From Ischnura elegans (taxonomy: Eukaryota; Arthropoda; Insecta; Odonata; Coenagrionidae): a stretch of DNA of 64,000 nucleotides. Below, in pieces: positions 42,818-64,000 of this stretch; position 1 is the stretch's first letter, and the number at the start of each line of letters is the position of its first letter. Both the position numbers and the translations under genes were made by a program. The stretch is taken from NCBI RefSeq assembly GCF_921293095.1, contig NC_060256.1:89807851-89871850 (forward strand), in the 5' to 3' direction. Below the pieces are notes generated by a model, which had not been told where the DNA came from, did no database searches, and saw nothing but the letters and a program-made list of their open reading frames with translations.

Positions 42818-45800
42818 TGTAGGGCTCACTAAAAATATCACTCTTGAATGTTGCAATTTATCACCTAATAAAAAAATCGCCTAGCGATAAAATAAAATGT
42901 TATATAAATTAATATATCGTTATATTAACCATTATATCATGATTTCGGATATTTATTGGATGGTATATTATGATATTTTATCTCGTAGCGATTTTTTCCG
43001 GATAGCTATTCACGATCTTTTATCTTAACATTGTCCAGGAACGCAATATTTTGATTTTTGCTATCGAGCATTATGTCACGATTTTTATCGAACAACTTTG
43101 TATCCTCAGTGTTCGAAACTCAATATCGGATTTTAAATAAGAGTAGGATTTCCAATTGAGATGGCAACATGAAAACATACGCTCGTCATCCAATCAGACC
43201 CATCGCTTGATTTAGGTTTTTTGCCATTTCAATCTAGGCCCTATACGCAGAAGTAAATGCGCGCTCAAGCATGTATATAATAAATATGTATTTAAGTCCC
43301 TATAACTCTCTCTGATTGTGAGGTAGAATCATGCTTGAAAGTATTGCGAGTACCACAGCAATTACGTCACCGGTCCAGCTTATCTCGGCGGTGTTTTTTC
43401 AAAATTTTGCGGAAATGACGTAGATAGTTCTCGTGGATGCTTTGTTAACATGACGTCGTAGAAAGTTCCGTCAGTGATGACGATAATAAATGATACGATT
43501 TTTTTCTCTCGTATGAGGTCATTCTTTCTCAGCTTACGAGGAAGGGTAAACAATATGTGGAAGCTTGCAAAACAAAACATGAGTTTCTTTCTCGTTAAAA
43601 GGCCGCCCCTACTTTGTACCTTATATTATGATGGACATACGACTAGTACCTTACTAGTTCTACGTGATTATGATACCAATAACCGTTACGACGTCTGATA
43701 TCATGTAAAGACATAAATATTCAAAATCCATCATTACTACAGATTTTGTGATCTACGACCCTGCAAAAAATTTCAATTAATTAATTGAATACATAAATAT
43801 TATCGGGAAGAGAACTAAATAAATATTCGTCGTAACTGTCATACTTACCATCGATAATTTTTGTAATATATATCTGAGCCTTTCACACTGATTTGACGGT
43901 GAAAGTGGAAATACTGTTTAAGCATAAATAATAAAGAAAACTCAAAAATTTATAAAAGTAAAAATCTTTATTTTAGAAAAAAATAGAAATTTGTTTTCAA
44001 TGGCTAAAATACACCATTTCTTTTCGACTTTATACAGACCACTTTTCCCATCAGCTCGACTAGGTACAATTTTTCACAATGCTATGATGTGGCTTTCTCA
44101 TGCTCAGTACGAATTGTGTATGCATCTGTCTACCTTAGCACAGGACTCAATTTTGAAAACTAATTTCAGACGTGGCAATTTAAGCTAGCCTGGATTGATC
44201 TTGACTCTAGGACACAGCTTGTAGTGGGATAGGTCACATATTTGTGAAGACCTGTGATTGAATACTTAGAAAAAAAATTATTTCGCTAAAGAGAGGGATA
44301 ACCTGGTATGCGACAGAACCATTCACTAAGAAGGTTGGCATTAAATATGGGAAATGAACGATGAGGAACGAAAGCCCTACGGGAAACCCTTTCTAAGAAA
44401 AGAGTATCTCTCTCTAACAGATTCACAGAAAATTGCCTAAGAATTAAAAAAAATATTTTTTTTCTTTGCCTCCTTTTCGAGATTGGTTTTGTAGAAAATT
44501 CTACAAAGTTAATTATGTAGGTATGAACATATTTTCTGTAGTCATAACTGATTAGAGACCTCCATCAAACCAATATTAGAATGAAAGTTGTTTCCCGTCG
44601 CATTATATTAATGATATTTCCGAAGCTTCGGTATAGCATATCTTCTGGTGCCCAGACCGAGAAATATTCTTCAGCAAACTCAAAATGGTTGACCGGTAAT
44701 GATGATGATGTGGAAATTTCTAAGCGTAACTTTGAAATTAATATAGTAATCGAAACTAGAGGATAAAGCATGTTTCTTAGTGAAAACTTGCTTTTTCATT
44801 TCTCAAGTCCTTCATTTTGATCTGCACTGAGCACGCAGGAGAGAAAATAGAGTCATTCTGGCAAAAAGAAACTTTTACGTGGTTTGAGCCATTGACCAGG
44901 AACCCTTTGGTTGAGCGGACGATTAAAAAAATTTGTTTCCAGGATTTCAGTGCCAGGAACGAGTTTCGCGAGAACGACAAGAACGTAATATAAGTGACGA
45001 AATGAAGTTACCTGGACCTTCATATAAAGAGATGAGTCAACGAGCCATTCATGAAACATACGTTTCGAGTTTTTAATTTGAAAAAAGTGGCTCTGTAAGC
45101 AAACTGTACTCCAATTCTTAGCCTGATAAGGGCTGCTGCCAGTATAGGAATGATTTTATCTTGATTCTAGGTAAGAATTTAATTATTGCTCCAGTACGTC
45201 TGTAGTAAATTCTGAAATGCTTTCATCATTCTTTTTTTTGGGAAAGGCAGTGGTCATCGGTGATTCAGTGTTATGTTTGCTAAGAAACATAGGCTAAAAA
45301 CACCTCCAATCAAGTCTCCCGAATTTGTACAAGACTAGGTAATATGTATTTATTTTTGAAAGTTCTCAATTTTTCTGTTTTGAAAAGCCAAAAATCGAAT
45401 TGATAAAAAAGGTTGAACACTAGCACTAATGGCAATTCGGGTTTGGGTCAAGTAACTCACCTTTTTGATCACTGTGCGAAGGATGTGAAGTTCGATTTAT
45501 TTTACATATCCGCCGCTCCCCGCCGGGAAGTATCATTCAAGAAATCATTCCATTCAGGCTAAACTCGAATTTCTAGTCAATAAAATCGTAAGTCAGAATA
45601 CCAGCCCACAAAAGTGTATCTGGAAATCAAACATCCGAATCGTGACCAATAATTTCATTTTCGTTTTTGCATCTCGATTTCCATGAATTCAAATGATCCA
45701 GTTTGCAGCGCAATGAAATTTTTTCCGGAAAGTCCAACATAAATTTTGAGTCCATATCATCGGAAAGCACTCTTCTCGTAGATTCAAGGATATCGGATAT

Positions 45801-46360
45801 ATTTTGTTCTTACGGAGGGGAATTTTATAACAAAAAGTATCCCAGACCTTTTCAAGAAATGAAAAGCAAATTTTATTTGCGAAAATTGAATTATAGGCCG
45901 AATTACGGCTTTGTGGGCTGGTTTTCTGACGTTCGATTTTTTGGACAAAATTACTGATGCAATTACACCATTACAATTTCATATATAGTAATAATACTTT
46001 TAAAAATAAATCATGGAAGTAACGCGGTGTTTTTCGTCGCTAATGTGTAACCCTACCCCCACGAACAAGCTTCAAGTTTCAATTTAATTCAGATCAAAAT
46101 TATAAAACTCAGTTTTTACACATATGATTATATGGACTAGTAATTCAAGATACTAGTTTGAAACGATTTAAAAAAATACTACTTTGCGGCTAGGAGCGAT
46201 CGATATGTGCTTGCGGAATCAGTAAATTTGTTTAATTATGTTCTCGTGACATATGTTGGCTTTTGAGCGCTCAACAAAACTGCTCTATCCCGTGAACTTT
46301 GTCATCCAGGCGCATCGCCAGGATTGGTGTTAGTACCCTCTGGATGAGGGGCATAACGAT
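42818..46360. other. Gene-free AT-rich stretch
   Basis: About 3.5 kb with only short frames lacking domains (for example 43380-43580 minus, 45703-45957 plus). No terminal repeats or tandem arrays were noticed. Confidence 0.4.
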
Positions 46361-46428
46361 TCAGTCTGATTTACTGAAAAAGAGAGATGGCAATTTATCC
46401 ACAAATTTATATATGTCTAGTTAGTGTA

Positions 46429-46991
46429 AAGTCATGTTACACGATACATAAATTCATACAAGTCAGTGTCTAAATATATGAACGCGTGAATGAAGTCGAA
46501 AATGCACCGCATAACCACCTAACTTGTGTGAACGCACAGTGGCGCAGCGATTGGGCGGGGGGGGGGGGGTTTGGGGGATTAAACCCCCCCCCAGAGCTCA
46601 GGGAATTTTTAAGTTAAATCTATTTTACTTAATTGGATTAATATTGCTAATAGAATAGTATGAGTATTAACAAAATATCCCTCAGAAGGCCGTAAAAATC
46701 AACATTTTGAACCATTTATCTTAAATTTATTTCTGGCGGAGGGCCCCCGCACCTCCCGCTTACCCTGGTGGGTATGCAGTACCCCCAACCTCCCCAGTAT
46801 TATAGTTGCGCCTGAAACCCCCTTAGCCTTAATTCCTAGCTGCGCCCCTGTAAACGCATGAACAGAAAATAGAGCCTGTTCTAATTTGGTTCATGCATTC
46901 GTCCATATTCCGTTCCGGTCCACGAAAGTCATTCACGCAAAACAGACATGCAGACAACTTCTACGTGATTATGTAACGTGTAACCAGGCCT
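46429..46991. mobile_element. PIF/Harbinger-like MITE split by a hAT MITE
   Basis: The left end resembles AAGTCATGTTACACGATACA and the right end TAACCAGGCCT followed by TTA. Internal blocks TGAACGCGTGAATGAA, ATGCACCGC, ACCTGTTCTAATTT-like and CCGTTCCGGTCCAC match the two-unit MITE at 55516-55982. The element is interrupted at 46537-46850. Confidence 0.65.
46537..46850. mobile_element. hAT-type MITE inserted into a PIF-like MITE
   Basis: A 314-bp element with ends CAGTGGCGCAGCG and TAGCTGCGCCCCTG. It is flanked by TGAACGCA (46529-46536) and TAAACGCA (46851-46858), an 8-bp duplication with one mismatch. Removing element and one flank rejoins the host MITE blocks. It contains a G13 and C9 run near the left end, as in the relative at 30088. 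Confidence 0.8.
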
Positions 46992-47229
46992 TTAGCCCTG
47001 GGAAATACTCCCGAATCGTAGCCATCACATTACCCAAGGGCTCAACCCAAAGACACATCTTACCCTTACCCTATCCCTTCCACTTAACCGAACTACCTAT
47101 AGAACAGAGTTCCTGATGTCAACGATTTCACATTTTACTTGAGAATGACCTGACGGTCAAAACGCGTCGTACATTATTCAATAAATTCGTGTAAAAATTG
47201 CCATCTATCTTTTACATTAAATCAGGATG

Positions 47230-49205
47230 TTATTCCACTAAATCTCGCCTGCGTCAGTTAATTTTAACTCCGTCTGGTCCATCCTGCAGGGTCGGGTAGA
47301 AAAAAATCTACAGAAGCCATCGATGAAGGTGCATCCGTCTCCATGGCGACGACCATGCCAGATTATACTCTAGTCGTAGCATACGTTATATACGATGAAT
47401 AGCGTAGGCTACGCTCAAGTGAACAGGATTAATTCCCTTTCAAGCAATTGTTAAAATCCCAGAATTAGTTAACTTAGTATTTTATACTCTGGGAGACCAA
47501 CTCCCAAGAGTTACCGTATGCACTTAATTCTCAATCGGCATTTCATCGAAGTCGATTGTATCAATAACTGGTGCCGCGAACAGAAATCTCTCTCGGATGG
47601 ATTTAAGTCGGAGGGAACGATTTGTTGTAAAAAAAAATGCTCGCGAAATCACGCCTGGAAGAAATAGTCAGCATGCAGTTGATTTGACCACAGCAAAATG
47701 ATGGGGTCGTCAGTAATCCAGTGGGACATCAAATTCATTAAAAATTATTTAAGTCAGTCCTTTGAATGCTTAGTAACATTAAATATTGCGATCTCTATTC
47801 GCCCCCCCTTCAGAGCATAATAGCCTCGAAAAATACATGCAATATAACTTAAAATTTTATGGATTTTGGGGCTTGGGAAAACCTCCAGATGAGGGAGGGG
47901 TTGTATTAAGTAAGCCGTCTGAAGAAGTCAATTTTCCGTAAGGGTGGGAAAGGGGGGAGGGAAGGACATGCAAAGATATGGCAAATAATTCGTATTATAA
48001 GGCTGAATTGAGGCTGACACCACGAAAATTTTTTATGGAATTGGTATGCTCGTTCATACGATAAAAACGAACATTTTTTATAAAGATGCGATGCTCGTAA
48101 TTAATCTATAATCAGTAAATTAATGTTGCCATAATCGGATAATTTCGAGGAGGTGGGTATTTTTCTTCAGGTTCCAGAACAAGATGACTGGGAGACTTTC
48201 AAGTAATTAAGAATTAAGCCTCGAAACCGATTATTATTGATTAAATGTAACGTTGACCTTGTACTAACAACGCTACTCGCTAGATGTCGTACGCGTCCAC
48301 ATCGTTCAATTCCCGGAAACTTCGGCCAGTGAATGTAGTTCCCTCTTTGCCCGATAGAGTACCCTCAAATCTGAAAATATGATTTTTCATCAGAAAATTT
48401 TGACAAATGGAATGAAACCGGTACACTCAATACTCTGCAAGAGAGTCAAAATTGATTTATGCCAAATTTCAACTGCCCCCTAAACCTATTCCTCCTATGC
48501 CTATGCGATAAAAAGCAAAATTAAAGGTCAGTCAACCTTGATGCACCTCTTCGCTCTCCCTCATAATATTCGTCAAAATTTTACCAACGAAAGCTTCAAA
48601 CTATGGCTAAAACTAGAAGGGACCACTTAATTTAATGATCATGCTGAAATATGTTAATCATATTTATTCTATATGAGCAACAAAACTTCTGAGCGCTTTC
48701 GCATTCTTAAAAAGGATGCAAAATCAAAGTACATTTTTCGGGACAATAAACGAATTAAAGCCACATTCAGGAGTACAATTCAACATTAAATTGCACCATA
48801 AATCACAGAGACTTTTTTAAAAATTACATAGCAGTACACAGTAATACAGTAGCAAAAATGTGATGACATTTGGAATGTTGTCAAATCCACTCATCAAAAC
48901 CTACAACGTATACTGCATTTCATTTGCCTCGATAAAAACGAGTCAGTCCATATCTCACAACAATAATCTCCAGGCCAATACCCTCTCATCACACACCTTG
49001 GCTTGAAGAATTGACGTAAACATCCTTCAGTGCGTCATGCCAATTCGAACACGCATTACGAAGAAGGACAAAAATTTTCAATACTGCCTAATTAATGAGG
49101 AACATGTGACACCCACACATTCATCTATAGATAGTGAGATGTATACTTTTTAGCATAAAGTACACATTAAGGATTACAAGGAATTGTATACTAGATAATC
49201 ACTGA
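47230..49205. other. Gene-free stretch including the probable 3' UTR of the Sgf11-like gene
   Basis: No coding pattern. On the minus strand an AATAAA-type signal (TTTATT on the plus strand at about 48663) could end the Sgf11-like transcript, giving a 3' UTR of around 550 bp. This is tentative. Confidence 0.35.
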
Positions 49206-50471
49206 TCAGTCACCCCCAACTTGATGATTACTTAGAAGAACATTCGCTGAGACCTTCACTCCCTTGGAAGAGTTCTTTTTCTTTGTCTTAGAAGACTTTT
49301 CTCGCTTCTTATTGGAAGAAGAGGAGCTTGTAGAAGCTGAGTCCGCCGGGGAAGACGTATTAGAATGCTCAATTTCCCAACTTCCCTTGACAGGGGGTTC
49401 CCTAGTAATCGAAACCTCTCCATCCAGCATCTCAACATCGACCTGAGGCCCAGGCCTCTGAGTTAATGCTGCTTGATTAAGGCCTATCAAACCCACAACC
49501 GCACCCGATCCACGATTTACTACCATGCTAATACAATCACTCACTTCAACCTCCTGAGAATTTTTATTTACCTGCCCAGAGAACGACTGCTGCCCTAGAA
49601 GATTCGCCCTTACTGCTCTCCTTTGCTCGTCGGTGTGTAAGGGGCACCTCATTGACCTTAAACACAACTTACCCGTGTGTTCAGATATAACACCACATAT
49701 TTGTGTCAAAAGAGTCCTCTTGTCTTCATCTGACATTGACTCGAAAAGACCCTTGGAAGGAAGAGCAGCTTCGGATGAAGGAGTAGCACCCACCGACGTA
49801 GACGGCACAGTACATGCACCTGCTCCGCCGCCGTCTTTTGACGAAGAGGTAGTTGCTGCAGGGGTAGAGCTGGTCGTGGAAGTACTGCTCGTCGTTGGTG
49901 GCGGTACTTCACCATTGCGCACCTTTTGGGTTTTAGTCCTTCTACCACCTCCTCCACTACTACCGCCGCAATGACGATCTCGACGTTTCCTCCGGCGATC
50001 TGAGCCTCCAGCGGTCCAATCGGCATCATCATCATCATCACTCACTGTTCCACCACCACCGTAAGATGCGTTTTCCTTGCTGTTGTTGGCTATTCTACGG
50101 CTGGCTATCCGTGAGCTATTCCTTCCCATTCCCATGCACTTCTCTAAATGAGGAGCAAATCGAGATGCTGCTAAATTACGGTGACAACTGGGACACACAC
50201 ACTCATGTTGTTTCTTCACTGGCAACTGTCCGAACACGTCAACATCAGGACCTTCCACAATTTGGTATTTGTTTTCGTCTTCAACTAGGCCATCCTCCAG
50301 GGCAGTAAGTCCCAGTTTCGCTGCTCTATGCACATCAAAACATGCACCTAATATCACATCATCCACTAATTCCTCGAGCGCAGATTCCGCCGCTTTCTCC
50401 AAACTCTCAGGAGTGCTGACCAAGCGTTTCAACTGGATTAAAACTTCCATACCTTTTTCGTCAGCCATCAT
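49206..50471 (-). CDS. Sgf11: SAGA-associated factor 11 / Ataxin-7-like protein 3
   Basis: A 421-residue single-exon coding sequence. The start is placed at the MMADEK methionines (50471 or 50468) because a splice acceptor (TTTTTAAG) lies just upstream of that point and the extra 14 upstream residues read through the intron. Residues ~8-60 match the Sgf11 N-terminal helix (ESALEELVDDVILGACFDVH), which docks with the other deubiquitinase-module subunits. The zinc finger is C93-x2-C96-x11-H108-x3-C112. A low-complexity Ser/Thr/Gly and basic linker (131-240) leads to an SCA7 domain at about 253-292 (CGVISEHTGKLC, MRCPLHTDEQRRAV). The protein anchors Non-stop/USP22 to nucleosomes for H2B deubiquitination in the nucleus (family knowledge). 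Having SCA7 makes it ATXN7L3-like; it is longer than the ~200-residue fly protein. Confidence 0.93.
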   Translation of the reverse strand: MMADEKGMEVLIQLKRLVSTPESLEKAAESALEELVDDVILGACFDVHRAAKLGLTALEDGLVEDENKYQIVEGPDVDVFGQLPVKKQHECVCPSCHRNLAASRFAPHLEKCMGMGRNSSRIASRRIANNSKENASYGGGGTVSDDDDDADWTAGGSDRRRKRRDRHCGGSSGGGGRRTKTQKVRNGEVPPPTTSSTSTTSSTPAATTSSSKDGGGAGACTVPSTSVGATPSSEAALPSKGLFESMSDEDKRTLLTQICGVISEHTGKLCLRSMRCPLHTDEQRRAVRANLLGQQSFSGQVNKNSQEVEVSDCISMVVNRGSGAVVGLIGLNQAALTQRPGPQVDVEMLDGEVSITREPPVKGSWEIEHSNTSSPADSASTSSSSSNKKREKSSKTKKKNSSKGVKVSANVLLSNHQVGGD

Positions 50472-50486
50472 CTCTGATACCTTAAA

Positions 50487-50760
50487 AACAAATATAGTAA
50501 GTATCAGAAACACATACGGGACGATATGTAACAGGGATAACGGAGCGACCTAATTTCTATACGTCTCGCAGTTTTTCTATCCCGATATTGTTACCAAATG
50601 AGAGATAACAAGGCAAGTCGCGACAAATTTAATTAATGATACGAAAACGATCCGAGAAGAGGGAGAAAATACAGAAAAACATTGGACGCGGTCATGATCA
50701 TTACTTAACGAGAAGAAAGTCAATACTAACCTGAGCAGTAATTGGCAATTTCATAAGTAT
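50487..50760 (-). other. Probable 5' UTR intron and upstream exon edge of the Sgf11-like gene
   Basis: On the minus strand a donor CAG|GTTAGT (plus-strand position about 50731) pairs with the acceptor TTTGTTTTTAAG (about 50487), giving a ~245-bp intron before the start codon. The upstream exon would lie from about 50732 rightward. The transcription start was not identified. Confidence 0.5.
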
Positions 50761-51905
50761 GCGAAGTGGAATTCAAATAAACCGAAAAAATAAGGTCTTT
50801 GCTTATGCATTTAGTATCACAATTACACTTCACCGCACAATATACAAAAAAAATAGGCTTTGCATCACGTCAGGAGCTATAAGCCGCAAACCAGCTGATG
50901 AATTACTGCGCTTGAAAGCAACTCCTTTATTTGTCACAAATCGGAGTGAAGGAAGACCACTAGCGACACGTAGTGGGTAAATGAAAAATGTTTTTCTGCT
51001 AACGTAGTAATCCGGGGCACAACGGTGCGTAACCAATCCATTGATGCCGTATTTACGCGCCAATTCGATTCATTGCGTTGAGGATTTCTTGATTTTGCAT
51101 CTCAACTTCTGCAGCAGTCTAGTTCATATCCCAATAGCAGTCATCATAGTTTATTTCTCGAATATAAACCAATACCATGCTTTGTGTTCCGGCAATATTG
51201 TATCATATCTTGTGAATTAAGGCGGTGCCATGCACGGGTATATATTTTCCTATTGAAAATGTAAAAACTACAATCTATTCGAAATGGGAAAATATTTTCT
51301 CTGTTATTGCTGAAAAATTTTCTACCGAAATTTTAGCCGATTATATCGTATATCGAGCGCAATATATGTGATCTCTAATCAATGCGGAGATATGCTGGCG
51401 GTGTATAGTTGGATGAGGAACCGTTTGTTGATGAGTGGAGTAGAGGGAACCCTACTTCTTCATGCAAAGAAATATTGTTTTAATATTTTTTCAAATTAAT
51501 AAATTTATGCAATGGAAGTATGACTGCACAATTGAAAAAATAAATGAATGTATTCATACTTATAAATTGTATATTCTAAATGGCAAACTTGTACACTTTC
51601 AAGGAGCATTTACTTGTCCATTACATATACTTGATGGGTCAATAAGCAAATTCGAGTAATATTTTCAATGTTTTTTCACTTGCAGAGTTTTCAGGAATTA
51701 TTTTCTGGCAACATAACGTTTACACCATGTCGGCTTAACCCAGACTTCTATTTTAGCGGAGACACTCAAGTTTTTCTAATAAATTGTTGCATAATTATTT
51801 CATCCGAAATTTTCTGAGAGTACATTCTCCTATGAGTTCTCAAATTATAGATAAAGCGGTCTAATCGCCTTCATTGAAGTATTTCCCCTCTCATCTGTTT
51901 CACTA
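50761..51905. other. Gene-free stretch upstream of the Sgf11-like gene
   Basis: Overlapping short frames on both strands at 50759-51063 have no domain. The rest is AT-rich. It probably includes the promoter of the Sgf11-like gene, but no clear core element is seen. Confidence 0.35.
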
Positions 51906-51920
51906 GGATTTTTACTTTAC

Positions 51921-52080
51921 CGGACGGCCTTGGTGGTGGTGGGGTAATTTTGGGTACTTGATGGCTAATCCAGGGGTCGCGGGTTCGAATTCCGAGGCGG
52001 ATGGATTTCATCTCATTTCCCAGGCCATGGCTGTATACTGTCCATAAAATTAACTGAAAAAAGAAGTACTGCATAATCCT
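51921..52080 (+). mobile_element. tRNA-derived SINE, diverged
   Basis: CGGACGGCCTTGGTGGTGG, a long A-to-B spacing, and GGTCGCGGGTTCGAATTCC form the split pol III head. The body CCAGGCCATGGCTGTATACTG follows. It is more diverged than the copies at 26984 and 59089. Confidence 0.7.
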
Positions 52081-54360
52081 GAATTCGGTTGATAAGTAAA
52101 GGCGAAATTATTGTTATTATTCTGTTTAAACCCTCTTATTAGCGGCCAACCCGCGAAAAACCGTAAATCGCATGCTCATAAGTAATTTTCACTGAAATAA
52201 TGTTGGTTATTTCGTTTTGGGCTGCTCAACTATGTCTTTTTGATAATCAAATGTTTCGATGAAACTAGAAAACAGGTGGACAACAACAGTTGTTTGAACA
52301 TGAACTAGGTTTAGGAGCATGCCTCACCGAGTCAGTAACAAACAAAACGAGGTTAGCCGATTGAGTAATCCCAAAAATAAATTTTGAAATTTCTTAAAGG
52401 ATAAAAAAGCCGCCATTGTGATCGTCAATCTTTGTTTCCATTGTGATGAGTTTGCTACGATGCGCTTAAACTTATGAACTTAATTGCCAGTGAATGATTG
52501 CATTTCTTTTTCTTATAGTCACTTTCAAACTTTTGAAAAATCTATTCTCTATTTCCTGGGAATTAAATTGTAATCCAATGGGGCAATATTGGTTTTCATA
52601 TAATATTCCCTGAATGTTCAAATTTATGCATACCTCCGATGAATCATAGCCGTATTAAAATATTGATTAAACAAGGTAGATTTCTCTTACTATCGACAAT
52701 ACTAAGCTAATAAGAGATATGATGGATAAATGGACTTTTATCTTATCATTATCTATCAAGGTTATGCGATAATAACCACACTCTTACCTATATGATTTGA
52801 ATGTTCGGTCAATTTCATCCAACTACAATTTAGATGCTCTTCCATATTTTCCTTGGCGTCAATCATATTGTGGGTTCCATTCCGTGCATATTTCAGTACG
52901 CTTCAATGCTCAAGTTATCTTAGAAATACGCATGAATACTACAAATCAAAACATACTTGTCAACAACGCTGAAGTTCTTTCAATTGTTTATTGATCGTTT
53001 TTATTTTTACAAAACCCGTGGTGTTGGAATTTGATGTATTTGTATTACATATGTAATTATCATATTCAAAGTATGTGAAGCGCTTTTTTTGATACTTCAA
53101 AAAATTATTTTCTACTAATTACTTTGCTATAAAACGCCTGAATGAAAAGCAATAATCCTTCGCCACATGATTTCATATTTCGCGGGGGTCTTTGCACTCC
53201 ACATTGTAAACCCCGTAGCGCGTTGTTGTGAATTCAATATGGCGTGTAATGTTGTGTCTCAGTGAGAGAGTACGTCAATCTATAGATAATAGGTAATTAT
53301 TTGTTTAAGTGTGTTACTTGCGCTGTATATAAATTGAATTTCATTTTCCACTGGTACATGCAAAAATTAGCTTGAAAGAAGATGATTTCCATCTGAGGCG
53401 GCTGCCGTATGTATGTCGACGGTAAAACGTACGGGCATTGGCATAAATTTTGTGTGATAACTATGACTGTGGCCTTAAATTCACTGCCGATAACTAGAGA
53501 AAGGTTTCTTTAGTAGATAGGATTTGTATTGTAGCAGCGAGAGTATGCTTTTTGTCGATGTTCTGTGTTTAATCGTTGTGAATCGTGATTCATACCTACG
53601 GAGGGGCATCAATACAGAGCATGATTCCGTTGTCGTAAGAGCCTAGGTGTGGTGTGTTTTTGCTTAAATACATTTAGTAGGATAATTTTGAGCACTTGCG
53701 TACATGCGTAACGTTGTTTGAAATAGGCATTAGAATAAGTATATTTCGGTGCTCGTTATTATGCTTGAATGGCATTCTTTGTTGACATTTTAAATATTGC
53801 ATGTAAACGGTCTTCTGGCGTTCCTTCATCTGCAATATAGCCGATACAATTCAAGTTAAATAAAATTTGAGTAGTGTGCAAGGCTAAAAAATTAGTTAAT
53901 TTCCAATTTTCCACTATCCTGTTATTTACACATAATGAGTGACCCGAAATCAAGTCTGCGTGAAGAATCTATGATTATTATTATTTCTCACGAAAATTAT
54001 TATATGTTATGAAATAAGTCGGTTACTTCCCTTCTTCTTTGTCTTTTGATTTCAACAGAAACACCATCGTGTCATCATGAAAAACGCATGCTGTTAGTTA
54101 ATTCCAGAATTGTGTGATCAAATCTGGATGTATTAAAGAACAAATCAGGAGCTAGTTATTTCCATTTAATACTATCTTTGCTCATTACTAAATTCATGTC
54201 ATTATTTATTTAAACGTCGGTAGTTAGTATCAATCCCTTGTGTGCATTTGTTTGTTTACCGCCTTACAAGGGAAGAAGTGGCTTATACTTATGTCTCGCC
54301 GACAGGTCACATTATCCAGGGATGTAAGGGTATGCAATCCTTCTAAATTTTTTATTGGCC
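52081..54360. other. Gene-free stretch with probable PPP4R3 promoter and 5' UTR
   Basis: AT-rich until about 53200-53300, where CGTAGCGCGTTGTTG and TGAGAGAGTACGTCAATC mark a short CpG-containing patch that could be a transcription start region. A leader exon may join to the coding exon at 54361. No cap-site motif decides this. Confidence 0.35.
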
Positions 54361-63621
<9,261 letters not shown>

Positions 63622-64000
63622 GTAATGCAAAAATATGTTATTGAAAATGCTTGAACTTATATTACATCATTTCTATCCTCAGATTTAGGTTATTTTCCTG
63701 ATGGTGTAGCCTTGATAGTTTTTTTCTTTCCTCATTCCTATCTTTTGATACATGTGTCTCTCTCTTTTGTTCTTTCCAATTAACGTAGTATTTACATATA
63801 TTAAGGATGGTCTGATCAGATACCTCAGATCCAAATATTTACTGATATTGCCCTTCACCGGATTAATCGGATCCAAATTTGCTGAAGAAATCTAATCTGG
63901 ATCCAAAATTTTAAATTAATTCTTCAGTGAAACCAGCATCCCATTAAAGGGAGTGGAAAGAATTCCAATCCACTCTTTGCATGTGCATGCAGGGTTACGC
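63622..64000 (+). other. PPP4R3 intron 14, continuing beyond the window
   Basis: Starts with the donor G|GTAATG after exon 14. No acceptor joined to recognisable PPP4R3 sequence occurs before the edge. A ~60-bp stretch with ATCCAAAT/GGATCCAAA repeats lies at 63828-63910. Confidence 0.6.

Larger units (their letters stand above)
46375..47225. repeat. Imperfect inverted repeat flanking a nest of MITEs
   Basis: CTGATTTACTGAAAAAGAGA then GATGGCAATTTATCCAC at 46375-46402 is matched in reverse complement by 47190-47225 (GTGTAAAAATTGCCATCTAT, CTTTTACATTAAATCAG). CTGACGGTCAAAACGCG at 47150 resembles Penelope-type termini. Its nature is uncertain. Confidence 0.35.

Noticed and set aside
49256-50308. 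Plus- and minus-strand frames of 60-113 codons over the Sgf11-like gene
   Set aside because: Shadow frames of the real minus-strand coding sequence.

Overview
This window is nuclear DNA from an arthropod, most likely an insect. It is AT-rich and has small spliced exons with GT..AG introns, tRNA-headed SINEs, and a dense and varied load of transposable elements (TEs). Only two host genes can be supported: a SAGA deubiquitinase-module subunit (Sgf11/ATXN7L3 family, minus strand, 49.2-50.5 kb) and the protein phosphatase 4 regulatory subunit 3 (PPP4R3/SMEK/falafel, plus strand, from 54.36 kb and running off the right edge). They lie head to head, about 3.9 kb apart between start codons.

Layout. 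1-7 kb: intergenic DNA with hAT-like and PIF-like MITEs, foldback repeats and LINE 3' ends. 7.7-10.8 kb: a 3.1-kb element with about 40-bp terminal inverted repeats starting CATGG and a 7-bp target duplication. It carries a THAP DNA-binding domain and resembles a decayed P-superfamily element with an internal ~270-bp tandem array. 11-17.3 kb: a graveyard of one LINE family (endonuclease plus reverse transcriptase), with one nearly full-length copy at 14.2-17.3 kb disabled by a nonsense codon, a 49-bp insertion of its own family's 3' tail, and a frameshift. 17.6-19.5 kb: a PIF/Harbinger-like element carrying a GC-rich tandem insert. 19.7-20.2 kb: a 500-N assembly gap. 20.4-33.5 kb: five near-complete copies (plus one fragment) of a ~665-bp inverted-repeat element, a hAT element nested in a mariner-type element, a SINE, and several long palindromes. 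33.7-34.5 kb: a mariner-type MITE and a hAT MITE. 38.1-42.8 kb: a 4.7-kb two-gene DNA transposon of the ISL2EU type (YqaJ-like nuclease plus THAP/DDE transposase), almost intact. 46.4-47 kb: a hAT MITE nested in a PIF-like MITE. 49-64 kb: the two host genes, with TEs in the PPP4R3 introns.

The two host genes act in different nuclear processes, chromatin deubiquitination and PP4 phosphatase targeting. Apart from adjacency, nothing in the sequence links them. The most notable content is the mobile DNA, above all the ISL2EU element and the P-like THAP element. All calls come from reading the sequence. Family names rest on conserved motifs, terminal repeats and target-site duplications, not on database searches.
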